Shown in pieces: positions 1 through 10,192 of a DNA stretch of 64,000 nucleotides (the first letter of the stretch is position 1; every line of letters begins with the position of its first letter). A program made the position numbers and the translations under genes. A model generated the notes under the pieces. It saw nothing but the letters and a program-made list of their open reading frames with translations, ran no database searches and was not told the origin of the DNA. The stretch comes from Kazachstania africana CBS 2517 (taxonomy: Eukaryota > Ascomycota > Saccharomycetes > Saccharomycetales > Saccharomycetaceae): NCBI RefSeq assembly GCF_000304475.1, contig NC_018946.1, forward strand, positions 124,001-188,000, read 5' to 3'.

Positions 1-1
1 T

Positions 2-505
2 TCCATGGTAAAGCACTCATTCATTGTTAGATTCAAAACCGCCTACTATTCATTCTACTTGCCAGTAGCTCTGGCCATGTACGTTGCTGGAATCACCGAC
101 GAAAAGGATTTGAAACAAGCTCAAGACGTTTTGATCCCATTGGGTGAGTACTTCCAAGTTCAGGACGACTACTTAGACAATTTCGGAACTCCAGAACAAA
201 TTGGTAAAATTGGGACCGATATCCAGGACAATAAATGTTCTTGGTTGGTCAACAAAGCGTTAGAAATCGTTACTCCGGAACAAAGAAAGATCCTAGATGA
301 CAACTATGGTCAAAAGAACCCAGAATGTGAACTCAGAGTGAAGAAACTTTACGATGACATTAACTTGGCCCAGTATTACCATGATTATGAAGATGCCGTT
401 TCTAAAGAATTGAAATTGAAAATAGATGCTATAGATGAAACACGTGGCTTCAAAAAGCAAGTGTTGACTGAGTTTTTCAACAAAGTCTACAAGAGAAGTA
501 AATAG
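2..505 (+). CDS. ERG20: farnesyl diphosphate synthase, C-terminal part (5' end outside window)
   Basis: This is the C-terminal half of the farnesyl/geranyl diphosphate synthase of the mevalonate-sterol pathway, which condenses isopentenyl diphosphate with DMAPP and GPP in the cytosol. The reading frame is open from the left edge, so the start lies outside the window. The second aspartate-rich motif DDYLD is visible, preceded by LGEYFQVQ and followed by [21 protein letters not shown], which is nearly identical to yeast Erg20. The C-terminus NKVYKRSK is the usual one for yeast Erg20. The identification is certain. What is missing is the N-terminal half, including the first DDxxD motif. Confidence 0.97.
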   Translation, partial: SMVKHSFIVRFKTAYYSFYLPVALAMYVAGITDEKDLKQAQDVLIPLGEYFQVQDDYLDNFGTPEQIGKIGTDIQDNKCSWLVNKALEIVTPEQRKILDDNYGQKNPECELRVKKLYDDINLAQYYHDYEDAVSKELKLKIDAIDETRGFKKQVLTEFFNKVYKRSK

Positions 506-895
506 GTTGGCTCATCCCAATATATACTGTGTATATCTCACCAATTTAAGTTATTACTATAGATTAATCAAGCAATTTACGCAAATAGGAAACTAATTTG
601 TATACTACTTCCTATTTAGGAAATAGATTGCACAAAAATAGGAAATAGTTACCCAAGTAGGCAAGATGGGCGCCCTTAAATAATAATAAAATTTACCCTG
701 CTACAGACGGTTATAAGTTATTAGAAATTTAAGATTTAAGTGAGGTTTATTGTACAGATTAATTTTAGGACTATCATCACATCTGGTCACAACTTATTAT
801 AGGTGAAAATTGGAGCCATATATCTGTTAGAAGACACATTTTGCACCCTATTAGTGTGCACAAGAGAGCTTCTTCGCATTAAGTACTCCATTGCA
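506..895. other. intergenic region, ERG20 3' flank and NNK1 promoter
   Basis: AT-rich spacer between two genes on the same strand. It holds the ERG20 terminator and the NNK1 promoter, with a strong palindromic Mcm1-type site listed separately. An in-frame GTG at 803 would extend NNK1 by 31 codons, but yeast initiation favours the ATG at 896. QCR8, which follows ERG20 in S. cerevisiae, is not here. Confidence 0.6.
608..624. promoter_or_regulatory. candidate Mcm1 (MADS-box) palindrome
   Basis: Positions 609-622 form a perfect 14-base palindrome, TTCCTATTTAGGAA. It contains an exact CC(A/T)6GG core and closely resembles the palindromic P-box bound by Mcm1. Half-site-like AATAGGAAA repeats flank it near 585 and 637. 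It lies about 270 bases upstream of NNK1. Binding is inferred from the motif only. Confidence 0.45.
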
Positions 896-3328
896 ATGAG
901 TGCATCAGCGGGTTCGTACGGCAACGACAGTTCAGAAGACAGGTCAGTAAGTGGCTCTAATATAAGTGTTTACTCTAATTCATCAAATGTTATGCGCCCT
1001 GAGAGTGGCTACCAATCACCAACAGTAGCAGATTATGAAGAAGACAGTGACGTCAGTAATTATAGCATCACGCCCAGCGTCACAACTCCTCTGGAATTCA
1101 ATGCAACATCGTCTTTTACCACAAATAGGTTAGCTGCTCCAGAACAAGAGCCGTGGAGTGTTGCATTGCTTGGAGATGCAGCTGATGATGAGGCATGTCA
1201 TAACGATAATGACGCCGATACAAGGCAGCTCCCATCTTTGGAGGTTGATGATACATTTTTCGAAGTACAAGATCAATACGTTCCTGATATAGATTTCAAT
1301 GCCATTGCTACTGAATGGCGAATGTTAGATTTCCAAGAACAAAAGAAAGATGAGCAGAAAGATCAGAATTCTGATGGAAATAAAAAAGAGAAAGTACTGT
1401 CACCTTTCCTTATAAAGGAGAGAAATCCACTACTGAAAAAATCAGACTTGTCTTTAGCACAACTTTCTACTCACACTAGTGATTTGAGCTCCACCACTCA
1501 AAGCAATGCGAATAATTCAGAATTCAGAACTAATTTATCCATGGGTACAAGCCGAGTTTCCTCAAGAACGAGTTCCACCCAAAGTCCCATCCTCTTACGC
1601 TCTTCTCATGCACAAGTAGATCCAATACCATTTCCAAGTGATCCTTCTTATGCAGGAGAATTGTCTCCAAACACTGTATTAGAGCTGGACAAAATTCCGT
1701 CACTAAATAATTTAAATAGGGCATTCAATGAGTCAAACAGCAGTCAACCTCTCAGACCGTCATTGTCGTCCTTTATTCCCAAACAATCAAATAGAAGTTT
1801 ATTAACTGCCAAACTTGCATCTCAAAAAGCCTTGTCTAGGACACCAGGGACGGCATCCTCAGGTACCAGAACGCTTCCGACAAATGATCTTACCAGAGAT
1901 GTTATAGATGAGGAGAGTAAGTCATCTCTGACCAGCAATACTCCAATACCCATGTCGATCCCAAGAACCATTCCCATTTCATTCCCCAATTCAAGAAGTC
2001 CCTCATTTAAGTCTTCCTCTCTAACTGATATTACTCATGCTGCCAGATCAGTCGGTAACTTCAATACATTTAACATGAATAGAGGCACTGATATTACTAC
2101 AGATGAAATCAAGGAAATAATTGAGAAATTACCAGCTGATTTCTTACTCCTACCTTATTCACAAAGAAAGAAGAAAATATTGCAAGTAATACCCCATGAA
2201 AGATCAGAAGATTATAAGCTAATCATGTTTTTGGTCAAAAAGTGTATTTTAAGAGAGTTACGTACCAATATTTCATCACTAAACAACAGTTACAATAACA
2301 GTACTTCACCAGTACAGATGAGACCACGTCATACCAGGCATGGTTCCATTGCTTCGCAATACCTCAGTTCATTCTCATCAAGTCATACTATAAAATCACT
2401 TTCTGGTGACAGTAACATAGTATCAACAAGGCCCGACGAGAAAGGTAGTGAAATTTTCAATCATACCTTGGGAAAAGTTATTGGCTATGGAGCATGGGGC
2501 TTGATAAGGGAATGTTCAGATAATTCTACAGGAACAACACGTGCTGTAAAGATAATAAGGTTCAAAAACACATCTCAAAGTGAGGATAATGACGATTATA
2601 GGACGATTGAGAAAAGGAAAAGCCGCGTCATGAGGGAAATTTTAAATTGGAAGAAAGTTTCACATCATGAGAATATATTACCGTTAATAAATTTCAAGTT
2701 TGATGACATTTTTGGAGGTATTTGTTTAACCAACAGGATCGAAGGTGGCAATTTATTTGACCTTGTGAGATCGTGGGGTCGAATTGAAGAGTCATCAATT
2801 TCACAAATTGAACGTTGTAAAACCGCCGGTTATCTAACTTTACAAGTAAATAAAGGTCTGGAATTTATCCACTCATCAAATGTAGTTCATGGAGATATAA
2901 AACTAGAAAACTGTCTTATCGAAAAGAAAGATGATTCTAAATTAAAAGTACTAATATGTGATTTTGGAATGAGTTACGACATGGAAAACCCAGATAGAGA
3001 TAGAGAAGTGAACATCGGTTCATTACCTTATGCATCACCAGAATTGATAACAGAAAATAAACTTACATTCAAAGCCGATATCTGGGCATTTGCTGTTATG
3101 CTCTACGTAATGTTAGTTGGCCAATTTCCCTTTAGGAACGATTCAGAGAAGATGTTGAAGGATCGAATTACCCATAACTCTTTCGATAAAGACTCTTTAA
3201 GCTATGTTAGCAAATGTGGTTATAATAATTTGTACAAAGTTGTCACAAATTGTTTCAAAATTGATCCTGAAGAGAGATTACATCTAACTGACATTAAAAA
3301 GCTTTTGCAAAAAAGATCCGTCGAATAA
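896..3328 (+). CDS. NNK1: nitrogen-network serine/threonine kinase Nnk1-like
   Basis: An 810-residue protein with a long, low-complexity N-terminal region rich in Ser, Asn and Thr (about residues 1-510) and a C-terminal protein kinase domain (about 525-805). The glycine loop is GYGAWG, the catalytic loop reads HGDIKLEN near residue 664, the metal-binding DFG lies near 688, and the activation segment ends with YASPEL. The loop is HGD rather than HRD, so it is a non-RD kinase. S. cerevisiae Nnk1 (YKL171W) interacts with TORC1 and nitrogen-metabolism proteins and is also followed by MRPL38. I chose the ATG at 896 because the upstream in-frame start is only a GTG. The kinase assignment is certain; orthology rests on the kinase sequence and on synteny. 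Confidence 0.88.
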   Translation: MSASAGSYGNDSSEDRSVSGSNISVYSNSSNVMRPESGYQSPTVADYEEDSDVSNYSITPSVTTPLEFNATSSFTTNRLAAPEQEPWSVALLGDAADDEACHNDNDADTRQLPSLEVDDTFFEVQDQYVPDIDFNAIATEWRMLDFQEQKKDEQKDQNSDGNKKEKVLSPFLIKERNPLLKKSDLSLAQLSTHTSDLSSTTQSNANNSEFRTNLSMGTSRVSSRTSSTQSPILLRSSHAQVDPIPFPSDPSYAGELSPNTVLELDKIPSLNNLNRAFNESNSSQPLRPSLSSFIPKQSNRSLLTAKLASQKALSRTPGTASSGTRTLPTNDLTRDVIDEESKSSLTSNTPIPMSIPRTIPISFPNSRSPSFKSSSLTDITHAARSVGNFNTFNMNRGTDITTDEIKEIIEKLPADFLLLPYSQRKKKILQVIPHERSEDYKLIMFLVKKCILRELRTNISSLNNSYNNSTSPVQMRPRHTRHGSIASQYLSSFSSSHTIKSLSGDSNIVSTRPDEKGSEIFNHTLGKVIGYGAWGLIRECSDNSTGTTRAVKIIRFKNTSQSEDNDDYRTIEKRKSRVMREILNWKKVSHHENILPLINFKFDDIFGGICLTNRIEGGNLFDLVRSWGRIEESSISQIERCKTAGYLTLQVNKGLEFIHSSNVVHGDIKLENCLIEKKDDSKLKVLICDFGMSYDMENPDRDREVNIGSLPYASPELITENKLTFKADIWAFAVMLYVMLVGQFPFRNDSEKMLKDRITHNSFDKDSLSYVSKCGYNNLYKVVTNCFKIDPEERLHLTDIKKLLQKRSVE

Positions 3329-3540
3329 GCAGCCTAGCTAGAGCATGAAGATTTCGTCGTCTCAAGCGTAATATACAATGTATATTTTTGTTTATATACT
3401 TTAGAGATATTATTCATATTAATTTTCAATATCGCGGATATCAAAAATATTGGATGCATGACAGTTCAATGTCAGTGGGTATGCAATAAATATCAAACGT
3501 AAACTCTCCCAATTTAGTGACTTACGTAATCTAACTAGTC

Positions 3541-3957
3541 ATGATATATCTGAAAAGTATGTTAAAAGTGATAGATAACTCTGGTGCTCAATTGGCAGAA
3601 TGTATCAAGGTAATAAATAAAGGATCGCCGAAGTCTCCAGGAAGAATAGGTGATCGAATCGTTTGCGTTATACAAAAAGCTAAGCCATTGAGTCAACAGA
3701 TCACAGGTGCTATAAACACCAATCGTGTGAAGAAGGGTGATATTGTTCATGCTATTATTGTACGAACCAGGCAAAAAAATGGCTACAGATTCGATGGCTC
3801 AAATATTGGATTTGGTGATAATGCATGTGTACTGGTAAATAAGAATACGGGAGAACCTTTAGGAACCAGAATTATGGCTAATGATGGTGTGGTAGGGAAG
3901 GAATTAATGAACAAAGGCTACAATAAAATATGTTCCTTGGCTAGTAAAGTACTGTAA
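3541..3957 (+). CDS. MRPL38: mitochondrial large ribosomal subunit protein uL14m
   Basis: A 138-residue protein of the bacterial L14 family, the same length as yeast Mrpl38. It has the family motifs [19 protein letters not shown] near the N-terminus, [28 protein letters not shown], and the C-terminal signature [13 protein letters not shown]. It is a structural component of the mitochondrial large subunit, close to the intersubunit bridge. There is no obvious long presequence; the first residues MIYLKS match the yeast protein. The gene sits 212 bases after NNK1 on the same strand, as in S. cerevisiae chromosome XI. Confidence 0.97.
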   Translation: MIYLKSMLKVIDNSGAQLAECIKVINKGSPKSPGRIGDRIVCVIQKAKPLSQQITGAINTNRVKKGDIVHAIIVRTRQKNGYRFDGSNIGFGDNACVLVNKNTGEPLGTRIMANDGVVGKELMNKGYNKICSLASKVL

Positions 3958-4076
3958 ATCATCCTCCTATAAAAGCAAATGAAAATAAGTGTAATATTTG
4001 TTGAACAATTTGTACAAGTGTATATTATATATATGCTACGGAATATTTAGATAATTGTCTTGTAAATAGATACAAA

Positions 4077-6023
4077 CTAGTCTTTACAACATCTGGTCTT
4101 TTTCATCCAAGTGCTGTTCAATACTTGCTGCACATTCAATCTGGCAGTTGGGTCCGGCTTCAGTATGTTATAGAGGCATTGCCGTCTCAGTTTATTTAGG
4201 ATAACATTTACATGCCTAATCTCTTCAAACACATAAAACTCTCCATTTTTTTCGATGCTATCAAGATATTCCTTATATGATTTGTCATCTTTTTTGGCAC
4301 ATTTCCAAATGTAGCGACCTAAAATCATCGTTATGTATACAATACCACAGCTCCAGCTGTCAATCAGTCTGGGGTCATATTTGTAGTCATGAATGAAAAC
4401 CTCTGGTGCAACGTAAGGTTCTGACCCGATAGCACCTTTTTGAAAATGAGCTTTTGACTCCCATGCAGTTTGGAAAACACAACTGGTACCAAAGTCACAT
4501 ATTTTCAGTAAACCATCAGGATAAAACAGAATATTTTCAGGCTTCAAATCACAGTGTGCAATACCGTGAGTATGCATAAACTCTACCCCACGCAATAATT
4601 GTTTCATGAAACAATCTGATTCCAAGGGATGTAACGCTGAGCCAGATTTTGAGTTTCTAGTTAGTAACGTATATAAATCACCAGAAGGACAAAATTCCAT
4701 TACTTCTACAAAATTATTGATGTCGTTTTGCATTAAATCAAATATTTTCAGCAGGTTTCTTGATGGATCTTTACCACAAATATTGTTCTTCTCGTATTGT
4801 GGGAGGTTATAATGACTTAAAGAATAACCAATGATGAACTCAGAAGTAATTCTGCTACTGAACTTTTCAACTGTATCAGTTGCACTTAATTTCAATTCTT
4901 TAACAGCAAAAAATAGTCTATTGTTATTCGAATAAGTTTGTGAACAAATAGGATCACATGTGCCCATTAATCTTGAACATACGCTTATACTACCATATGA
5001 TCCATGTCCTATATCGCCAATATTTCTACCATATGTGTCAAAGAAACTGTTCTCTCTTGGATTATCTGAGTTATGGGATGGTTTATTTTTTACTCCATCT
5101 TGAACTCGTTTCGATATTAAGTTGATCAATTTTAAGGCTTCTTCATCTAAAGCTGATTCTTTATATACAATTTTTGGTATTGGTTTCTGATGAGCACCCA
5201 TTTCTTTATCTAAAGTCTCTTGCTGTTTTGATTTTTGGCATATTATATCGGTAGGATTACTCTCGACGGACATTTCTAACTCTCTTAATCTGTACTCTAT
5301 TGGGATTAAAGAAGTTGCTTTCATGAATTTATTGCTGAATTCCTTGTGGACTTTGAAAAAATTTGTGAATGAAAACGTGCTCCTCTCTTTGCTCAATGAG
5401 CTTTGACGACTTAATTTATGCTTATCTTCTGGAACGACTTTTGAGATACGAGCTTCATTGTTGATCAATGGAAGAATCTTCAAGAAATGCTTGTGTTCGC
5501 CCGTTTCATATACTTTGAACGTTTGAGAATCCACAAGACACTTTTTGAGCTGTTCTTTCACCGGTGTAGTAATTGGTGGATCTTCAATAGGAGGATTTTG
5601 TAGGGGTGACTTTTTCCTATGTACATTAGCAGTTGTGGACGTAGAATTTGCAGACGTAGCAGTACCTAGATGTGATCCTATATTGGATTTTGTTCCCGTT
5701 AACTTGTAGTTCTTACCTGAGTCTCCTGGTTCAGAAAGTAGTGTTGTATTTGGCGGAGAAATGTCTGTTTGTACTGAGAAATTACTTCCAGCCGGACTTA
5801 AATCTATCCTGGGGACATCCACCCTTCTCAGGGGACTTACTTGGCTTCCCTGATCTCTCGTTTTTACATTATTTGTTGACAAATCGTTTTCAGTATCCTC
5901 TACTCTGGAACCTGTTCTTGCACGACCCAGTATTCCTCTCAAAGAGCTCGATATCGAGTGAGTCTTGTTCAAACCAGTGGGTCTGTCGGCTGTAGCAGCG
6001 GTATTTTGCTTGTCAGTTCCCAT
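4077..6023 (-). CDS. KKQ8/HAL5: Hal5/Kkq8-family serine/threonine kinase
   Basis: A 648-residue kinase of the fungal NPR/HAL5 group. The N-terminal 320 residues are Ser/Thr-rich and probably disordered. The kinase domain begins near residue 330 with GDIGHGSYG and has the group-typical catalytic loop HCDLKPEN near 491, DFG near 509, and an activation segment ending YVAPE. Hal5 stabilises the Trk1/Trk2 potassium transporters at the plasma membrane, and Kkq8 is its duplicate. Only one copy is visible here, in the KKQ8 position (beside MRPL38 and MRP49) and also near ERG20 as HAL5 is, so I cannot say which paralog it represents. The ATG at 6023 starts a typical Hal5-like sequence, MGTDK. Confidence 0.9.
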   Translation of the reverse strand: MGTDKQNTAATADRPTGLNKTHSISSSLRGILGRARTGSRVEDTENDLSTNNVKTRDQGSQVSPLRRVDVPRIDLSPAGSNFSVQTDISPPNTTLLSEPGDSGKNYKLTGTKSNIGSHLGTATSANSTSTTANVHRKKSPLQNPPIEDPPITTPVKEQLKKCLVDSQTFKVYETGEHKHFLKILPLINNEARISKVVPEDKHKLSRQSSLSKERSTFSFTNFFKVHKEFSNKFMKATSLIPIEYRLRELEMSVESNPTDIICQKSKQQETLDKEMGAHQKPIPKIVYKESALDEEALKLINLISKRVQDGVKNKPSHNSDNPRENSFFDTYGRNIGDIGHGSYGSISVCSRLMGTCDPICSQTYSNNNRLFFAVKELKLSATDTVEKFSSRITSEFIIGYSLSHYNLPQYEKNNICGKDPSRNLLKIFDLMQNDINNFVEVMEFCPSGDLYTLLTRNSKSGSALHPLESDCFMKQLLRGVEFMHTHGIAHCDLKPENILFYPDGLLKICDFGTSCVFQTAWESKAHFQKGAIGSEPYVAPEVFIHDYKYDPRLIDSWSCGIVYITMILGRYIWKCAKKDDKSYKEYLDSIEKNGEFYVFEEIRHVNVILNKLRRQCLYNILKPDPTARLNVQQVLNSTWMKKTRCCKD

Positions 6024-6455
6024 AGGTAGTTGTTTAGAGTGACTTAAGTTCGGTGGCTATGGTTACAAAGTCTTCGATGTTCTTAGGGATGCTCTTCTTT
6101 GTACTTTCAGTTAAAGATGTGGTGAGTATGCTTAGACCTAACAAGCGTAGACAAGCTTCACAAACAAGGTACTGTATCAAAGTCCAGTTTAGGCCTTGGG
6201 AGTATACTTCGTTCGGTTGAAGAGCAACTTTTACTAGAGTTTCCACTATTTATGGGTAACTTCTAGGTTTGCGACAAATTCCTTATTTTTACGATGCTTA
6301 TTATATAGAAGCTCCTTATGCTATTTTGATAAAGTACACCAATAGGGCAAGAATGTGCGTGTGAATCATGGTGATTAGACTTATTTATACATAGTTGTTC
6401 TTAAAGAAATATATTTACATGAGGTTGCGTGATTGTATTTGAAGGCATCCCGGTC
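6024..6455. other. intergenic region, KKQ8/HAL5 promoter and MRP49 3' flank
   Basis: It contains a 70-codon open frame on the minus strand (6034-6246) that has no ATG, and no intron signal could supply one, so I do not count it as a gene. A short ATG-initiated frame of 17 codons also lies in the KKQ8/HAL5 leader near 6320-6370. Nothing else is recognisable. Confidence 0.5.
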
Positions 6456-6860
6456 TTAATGTCCCTCCCCAACTTTTACCAGTTTATCTTCCGGAACAAC
6501 GTTGTGATCCAACTTCTCGAGTAACTCGTCCATGATGGAATCGTACTGTCTGTCTTTCATATCAATAGTTTCAACCACACTGTTATCCTTGCCGATGATT
6601 TCCATGACACAGGGAACTTCGTTCTTCTTCTCTTCATTTTTGATTCTGACTAAATCTATCCTGAAATTGGGGTTGTAAAATTGCAAAGTAGGTAGATACT
6701 TCCTCCAGAACTGTCGAGCACCCATGTGACCACCATGATTTAGGACTTGGAAGGTCAATCTGATGGCATTATACTTCTCAGTATTGATAAAAATCTGGGG
6801 TTTCTTCGTGACATAAGATATCTTATTCAAGAAATTTATCTGTCGAAGTATCTTAGACAT
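6456..6860 (-). CDS. MRP49: mitochondrial large ribosomal subunit protein Mrp49 (mL61)
   Basis: A 134-residue basic protein with the thioredoxin-like fold expected of the MRP49/L51/S25 family. Visible features are YNAIRLTFQVLNHGGHMGARQFWRKYLP in the first half (residues about 29-56) and a C-terminal acidic tail. It belongs to the fungal mitochondrial large subunit. The N-terminus (MSKILRQINFLNKIS) is basic and hydrophobic, as expected for import. The length is close to S. cerevisiae Mrp49 (137). It sits between the Kkq8-like kinase and TPK, as on chromosome XI of S. cerevisiae. Confidence 0.93.
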   Translation of the reverse strand: MSKILRQINFLNKISYVTKKPQIFINTEKYNAIRLTFQVLNHGGHMGARQFWRKYLPTLQFYNPNFRIDLVRIKNEEKKNEVPCVMEIIGKDNSVVETIDMKDRQYDSIMDELLEKLDHNVVPEDKLVKVGEGH

Positions 6861-7018
6861 CTCAGTACCCTAACTGTTTCAGCTACCTTTCCTTAATGAG
6901 GTGTTGCTGTAGCTACTGCTAGTATATGTTTGTTTTTCCTAGGCTATCTTTTTCCACGTACTGCGAGAAGCGTTCAAGTACAAGTCAGTAAGAGAACGGT
7001 CTATAATTTGTAATGCAC

Positions 7019-7042
7019 TATATATATATATATATATATATA
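7019..7042. repeat. (TA)12 microsatellite
   Basis: Twelve uninterrupted TA dinucleotides lie in the spacer between the TPK stop codon and the MRP49 start. They are probably in the TPK 3' untranslated or terminator region, where TA-rich tracts serve as yeast efficiency elements. The length is likely polymorphic. Confidence 0.9.
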
Positions 7043-7065
7043 TTGAATGGTCGTGTGATGATAGA

Positions 7066-8268
7066 TTAAAAATCCTGCAAAAGTTCATAATATGGATCCT
7101 CTCCCTGTATACCGTAATTGATTTCTTCTTCCGGGTATCTTTCGAATTGTGAGGTATCACCTTGTCCCTGGTGGATTGGGGGTTCATAGGGTGTCTCTAT
7201 ATATCTGGCAAGCAGTTTATCCCATACGACCTCACTGAACCATGGGTGATTTTTAACGTCTTCGCTACCGCCTTGTAAGTTGCCCAGTCTTGAACTTAAA
7301 TCTCTATTGATTAATTTGACAAGAATGTCCTGAACGTCAGCATTGAAATACGATGGAAATTTTAGTGGTGCATTCAAGATGTTTTCGTATGTCTTTATTG
7401 TATTAGAATCGTAGAATGGGGTATAGCCTGCTAACATTTCATAAATTAGGATACCAAAACTCCACCAATCCACCGATTTATTGTATGGTTTAGTATTTAC
7501 CACTTCGGGAGCAATGTAATCAGGAGTACCACAGAGGGTATAAGTGACATCAGGAACATATTTAGCAAAGCCGAAATCAATCAATTTAACGTGACCATTT
7601 TTGTCCAATAAAATATTTTCAGGTTTTAAATCTCTGTAAATGATGCTCATGCTATGTAAATATTCCAATGCTAGGCAGATTTCAGCAGCATAAAATTTTG
7701 CCACTGGATTTGGGAATCGTCTCGATTTACGCAATAATGAAAAGAGTTCACCACCCTCTATATAGTCCATTACCATGAAAACTTGCTGTGCATCCTGGAA
7801 TGTTCCCCACATTCTTATCACAAATGGATGGGAAACTAAGGACAACATTCTACGTTCGTCGTTTGTATGTTCCACTTGTTTCAACTTGACTATTATATTT
7901 TTCTTTAAAACTTTCAATGCATAAAATCTCCCGTTGTGAACAGACCTAACAAGGTGCACCCTACCAAAGGACCCAGTCCCTAGGGTTCTCATGACCTGGA
8001 AATCTTTCAATCCATACTTCCCAGATGTTTTTCGTCCTTCTAAAGCTGGATACTCCTGCGGTATCATATCCGTCCTTTTTTGTTTTGCATGTTGTAAAGT
8101 GTGTAGTATCTGTGCTGAATCTATAGGCACGTCTGTCTGTTCTACCATGGCAGGCTCCTCTACAGTATTCTGCTCCGTCTCCATATTCTCAGCCTCCTCC
8201 AACGCAATCGCCTTCACAGGAAGACTGAGCCTTCTAACTTCATTGTTTCTCTGGGGATCAGTGTACAT
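7066..8268 (-). CDS. TPK3/TPK1: cAMP-dependent protein kinase catalytic subunit
   Basis: A 400-residue AGC kinase, the catalytic subunit of PKA, which is held inactive by Bcy1 and released by cAMP to drive growth and repress stress responses. The kinase core begins near residue 90 with [19 protein letters not shown]. The catalytic loop is [12 protein letters not shown] (near 212), followed by DFGFAK, the activation-loop [12 protein letters not shown] with the phosphorylatable Thr, and the C-terminal tail. The N-terminal 85 residues are variable, as in Tpk1 and Tpk3. It lies beside MRP49 (as TPK3 does) and beside the YJL163C homolog (as TPK1 does), so it represents the single ancestral locus. 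A TATATATAA element lies about 80 bases upstream of the ATG. Confidence 0.96.
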   Translation of the reverse strand: MYTDPQRNNEVRRLSLPVKAIALEEAENMETEQNTVEEPAMVEQTDVPIDSAQILHTLQHAKQKRTDMIPQEYPALEGRKTSGKYGLKDFQVMRTLGTGSFGRVHLVRSVHNGRFYALKVLKKNIIVKLKQVEHTNDERRMLSLVSHPFVIRMWGTFQDAQQVFMVMDYIEGGELFSLLRKSRRFPNPVAKFYAAEICLALEYLHSMSIIYRDLKPENILLDKNGHVKLIDFGFAKYVPDVTYTLCGTPDYIAPEVVNTKPYNKSVDWWSFGILIYEMLAGYTPFYDSNTIKTYENILNAPLKFPSYFNADVQDILVKLINRDLSSRLGNLQGGSEDVKNHPWFSEVVWDKLLARYIETPYEPPIHQGQGDTSQFERYPEEEINYGIQGEDPYYELLQDF

Positions 8269-8563
8269 ATCTCAAACGAATCGTCACTTTCCAAAGACTA
8301 ACAAAGTTCACCAGTTTTCTCGATACACAACGCAATGATAGTCTTATATATAAACCTGGCCACACCAAAGACCAATCTCATCTCTCTTTCTTTCTTTTTC
8401 TCGCTGCCATATCGAGCCTTTTTTTTCACAAAATTTTTCGATGGAAAAACTTCGGAAAAACCAATTTCCAGTTTGATTCGAGGTAAAGTTGTTTCTCGTG
8501 AAAATTAAGTGCGAAAGGAAAAAGAAACAAAACTAGATTTACAAATGGGGTACTGCGGGCGTT

Positions 8564-10192
8564 TCAAGGCATATTTTGGTCGGTTTGAGATTCGTCGTCC
8601 ACTATTCTCAGTAGAAATGTGAGACCCAATGAGCCCAAAATTGCTATGGTTGGAACGTATATAAAATACTCCGGTTTGAATGATACTGTGTCACCGTAGA
8701 TCTTCAACATTAAAGGTGGAGTTATTAATGTGCAAAGCGAATGTAAAAGAGCAATTGCACCGAATATTTGGCCTGTATTCTCGATGTAGTACTTGATTAT
8801 TGACGCCTGAGCCGTCGGAGTACCTATTGAGCCCAGTGATCTGATAATTAGGAAAATAAATATTGCATATGGTTGATCGTTAAACTTTATTAGTATTATC
8901 AGACTTAAAAGCACGAAGCAAAGTGACAATCTCATAGCTATAATGTCGACTTTGTCAACTGAATGTGACAAGGTTGGTAAAGTCTTTTTCAAATATTTAA
9001 AAAAATATGGAGATACTAATGATAAGACAATAGCATTACACAACCCGCCAAATGATATGAGATACCCCAGTTCCACCGCTTTCCATTCGTATTTGTAAGT
9101 GGTAAAGAGCACCAAGCTGGGCATCATTCCTGCCATGGCGCATAAAAGTGAAGTATCAATTACGAGCATTAAGAGTACATTATAACGAGGTATTAGTGAA
9201 CCACTCTTACTTTTCTTAAGCCATAGTTTCTTCAATGGGGCTAAAAGGTCCAATAGCTGTCTTGTGTAGTAATTGACATAATGTTTGAACCTTGTAAAAA
9301 GATCAAATGAATCTGATAAGTTTTCAATATGTTTATTCTTTATTTTATCTTGTCTCTTTTTAAATGACATTTGTGATATTTCTAATGCTTCCTTATGTCT
9401 CGGCTCAGTGACTGCAAAGTTGCACAGAAGAATGAGAATAGCACTACTGATAGTGGCAGCATAAATTGCAGTTACTTCGTTACCGTTATTGGCTTTGATG
9501 AGCATAGAGCCGATAAAGGGAGCCAGGCCAACTGTAGCATGCATGGTACTAGAAACAATACTCATACTTGTAGCTCGATTTCCAGAGTCAATGATATCAG
9601 TGATATAGCTACTTACATTACCTGACATAGCAAACATCCCTCCACTGAATGCAGCGATTGCTGTCGTGGCTATTATAAACCAGATGTGGAAATGGACGTA
9701 TGAGGAAACACTAAATACATGAAGCAGGTTGCCTAGTATTCTAATCAGTGTTATCCACGAGAAAACATGGATTCTGCCATAACGGTCAGATATTTGGCCC
9801 CATTTCCCGGCCATAAAGGTACTCACTATACCTGAAATAATCATATTCTTAGAAGATATATCAGAAAGTAGTTCCTGGACCTCCTGGGGATTGCAGGTAT
9901 TACCTTCATCTGTAGTCAAGTGCTGACACACTTTGCTCATCGAAAGGCTGATTAGAGGCGTGACGAATAGCATTTCTGATAAACAAAATAATATGACGAG
10001 AATGCTTACAACTGAAAGACTTGGTCTAAGTAAAAGGCTCAAGTGCCTGTGTTGTGATCTAGCCTCTTCCCTAAGTCTTTGTAGCTCCCTCTCTTCTGAG
10101 TCTGTATCATCATAATCAAAATCAGTGGAGGTCGATGAATTGGAAAGTAAATTATCTGTACTTGACTCAGAATTACTTATTGCTCCTGGCAT
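8564..10192 (-). CDS. major facilitator superfamily membrane protein, YJL163C-like
   Basis: A 542-residue polytopic membrane protein with about twelve hydrophobic segments. The loop after the second segment carries the major-facilitator signature GKWGQISDRYGR (near residue 125). The N-terminal 60 residues are acidic and Ser-rich and presumably cytosolic. A charged central loop (about residues 275-335) separates the two six-helix halves. S. cerevisiae YJL163C, adjacent to TPK1, is the positional match; its substrate is unknown, and the wider family resembles tetracycline- or folate-type porters. I assign no substrate. Confidence 0.85.
   Translation of the reverse strand: MPGAISNSESSTDNLLSNSSTSTDFDYDDTDSEERELQRLREEARSQHRHLSLLLRPSLSVVSILVILFCLSEMLFVTPLISLSMSKVCQHLTTDEGNTCNPQEVQELLSDISSKNMIISGIVSTFMAGKWGQISDRYGRIHVFSWITLIRILGNLLHVFSVSSYVHFHIWFIIATTAIAAFSGGMFAMSGNVSSYITDIIDSGNRATSMSIVSSTMHATVGLAPFIGSMLIKANNGNEVTAIYAATISSAILILLCNFAVTEPRHKEALEISQMSFKKRQDKIKNKHIENLSDSFDLFTRFKHYVNYYTRQLLDLLAPLKKLWLKKSKSGSLIPRYNVLLMLVIDTSLLCAMAGMMPSLVLFTTYKYEWKAVELGYLISFGGLCNAIVLSLVSPYFFKYLKKTLPTLSHSVDKVDIIAMRLSLCFVLLSLIILIKFNDQPYAIFIFLIIRSLGSIGTPTAQASIIKYYIENTGQIFGAIALLHSLCTLITPPLMLKIYGDTVSFKPEYFIYVPTIAILGSLGLTFLLRIVDDESQTDQNMP

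Noticed and set aside
6034..6246. 70-codon open frame directly upstream of the Kkq8/Hal5-like kinase
   Set aside because: Its first codon is GTG, it contains no ATG, the frame is closed upstream by a stop, and no TACTAAC branch point or splice donor could provide an exon.
8430..8470. TTCGGAAA-type sequence considered as a point-centromere CDEIII element
   Set aside because: There is no CDEI or AT-rich CDEII at the right distance, the full CDEIII consensus does not fit, and it lies in the TPK promoter.
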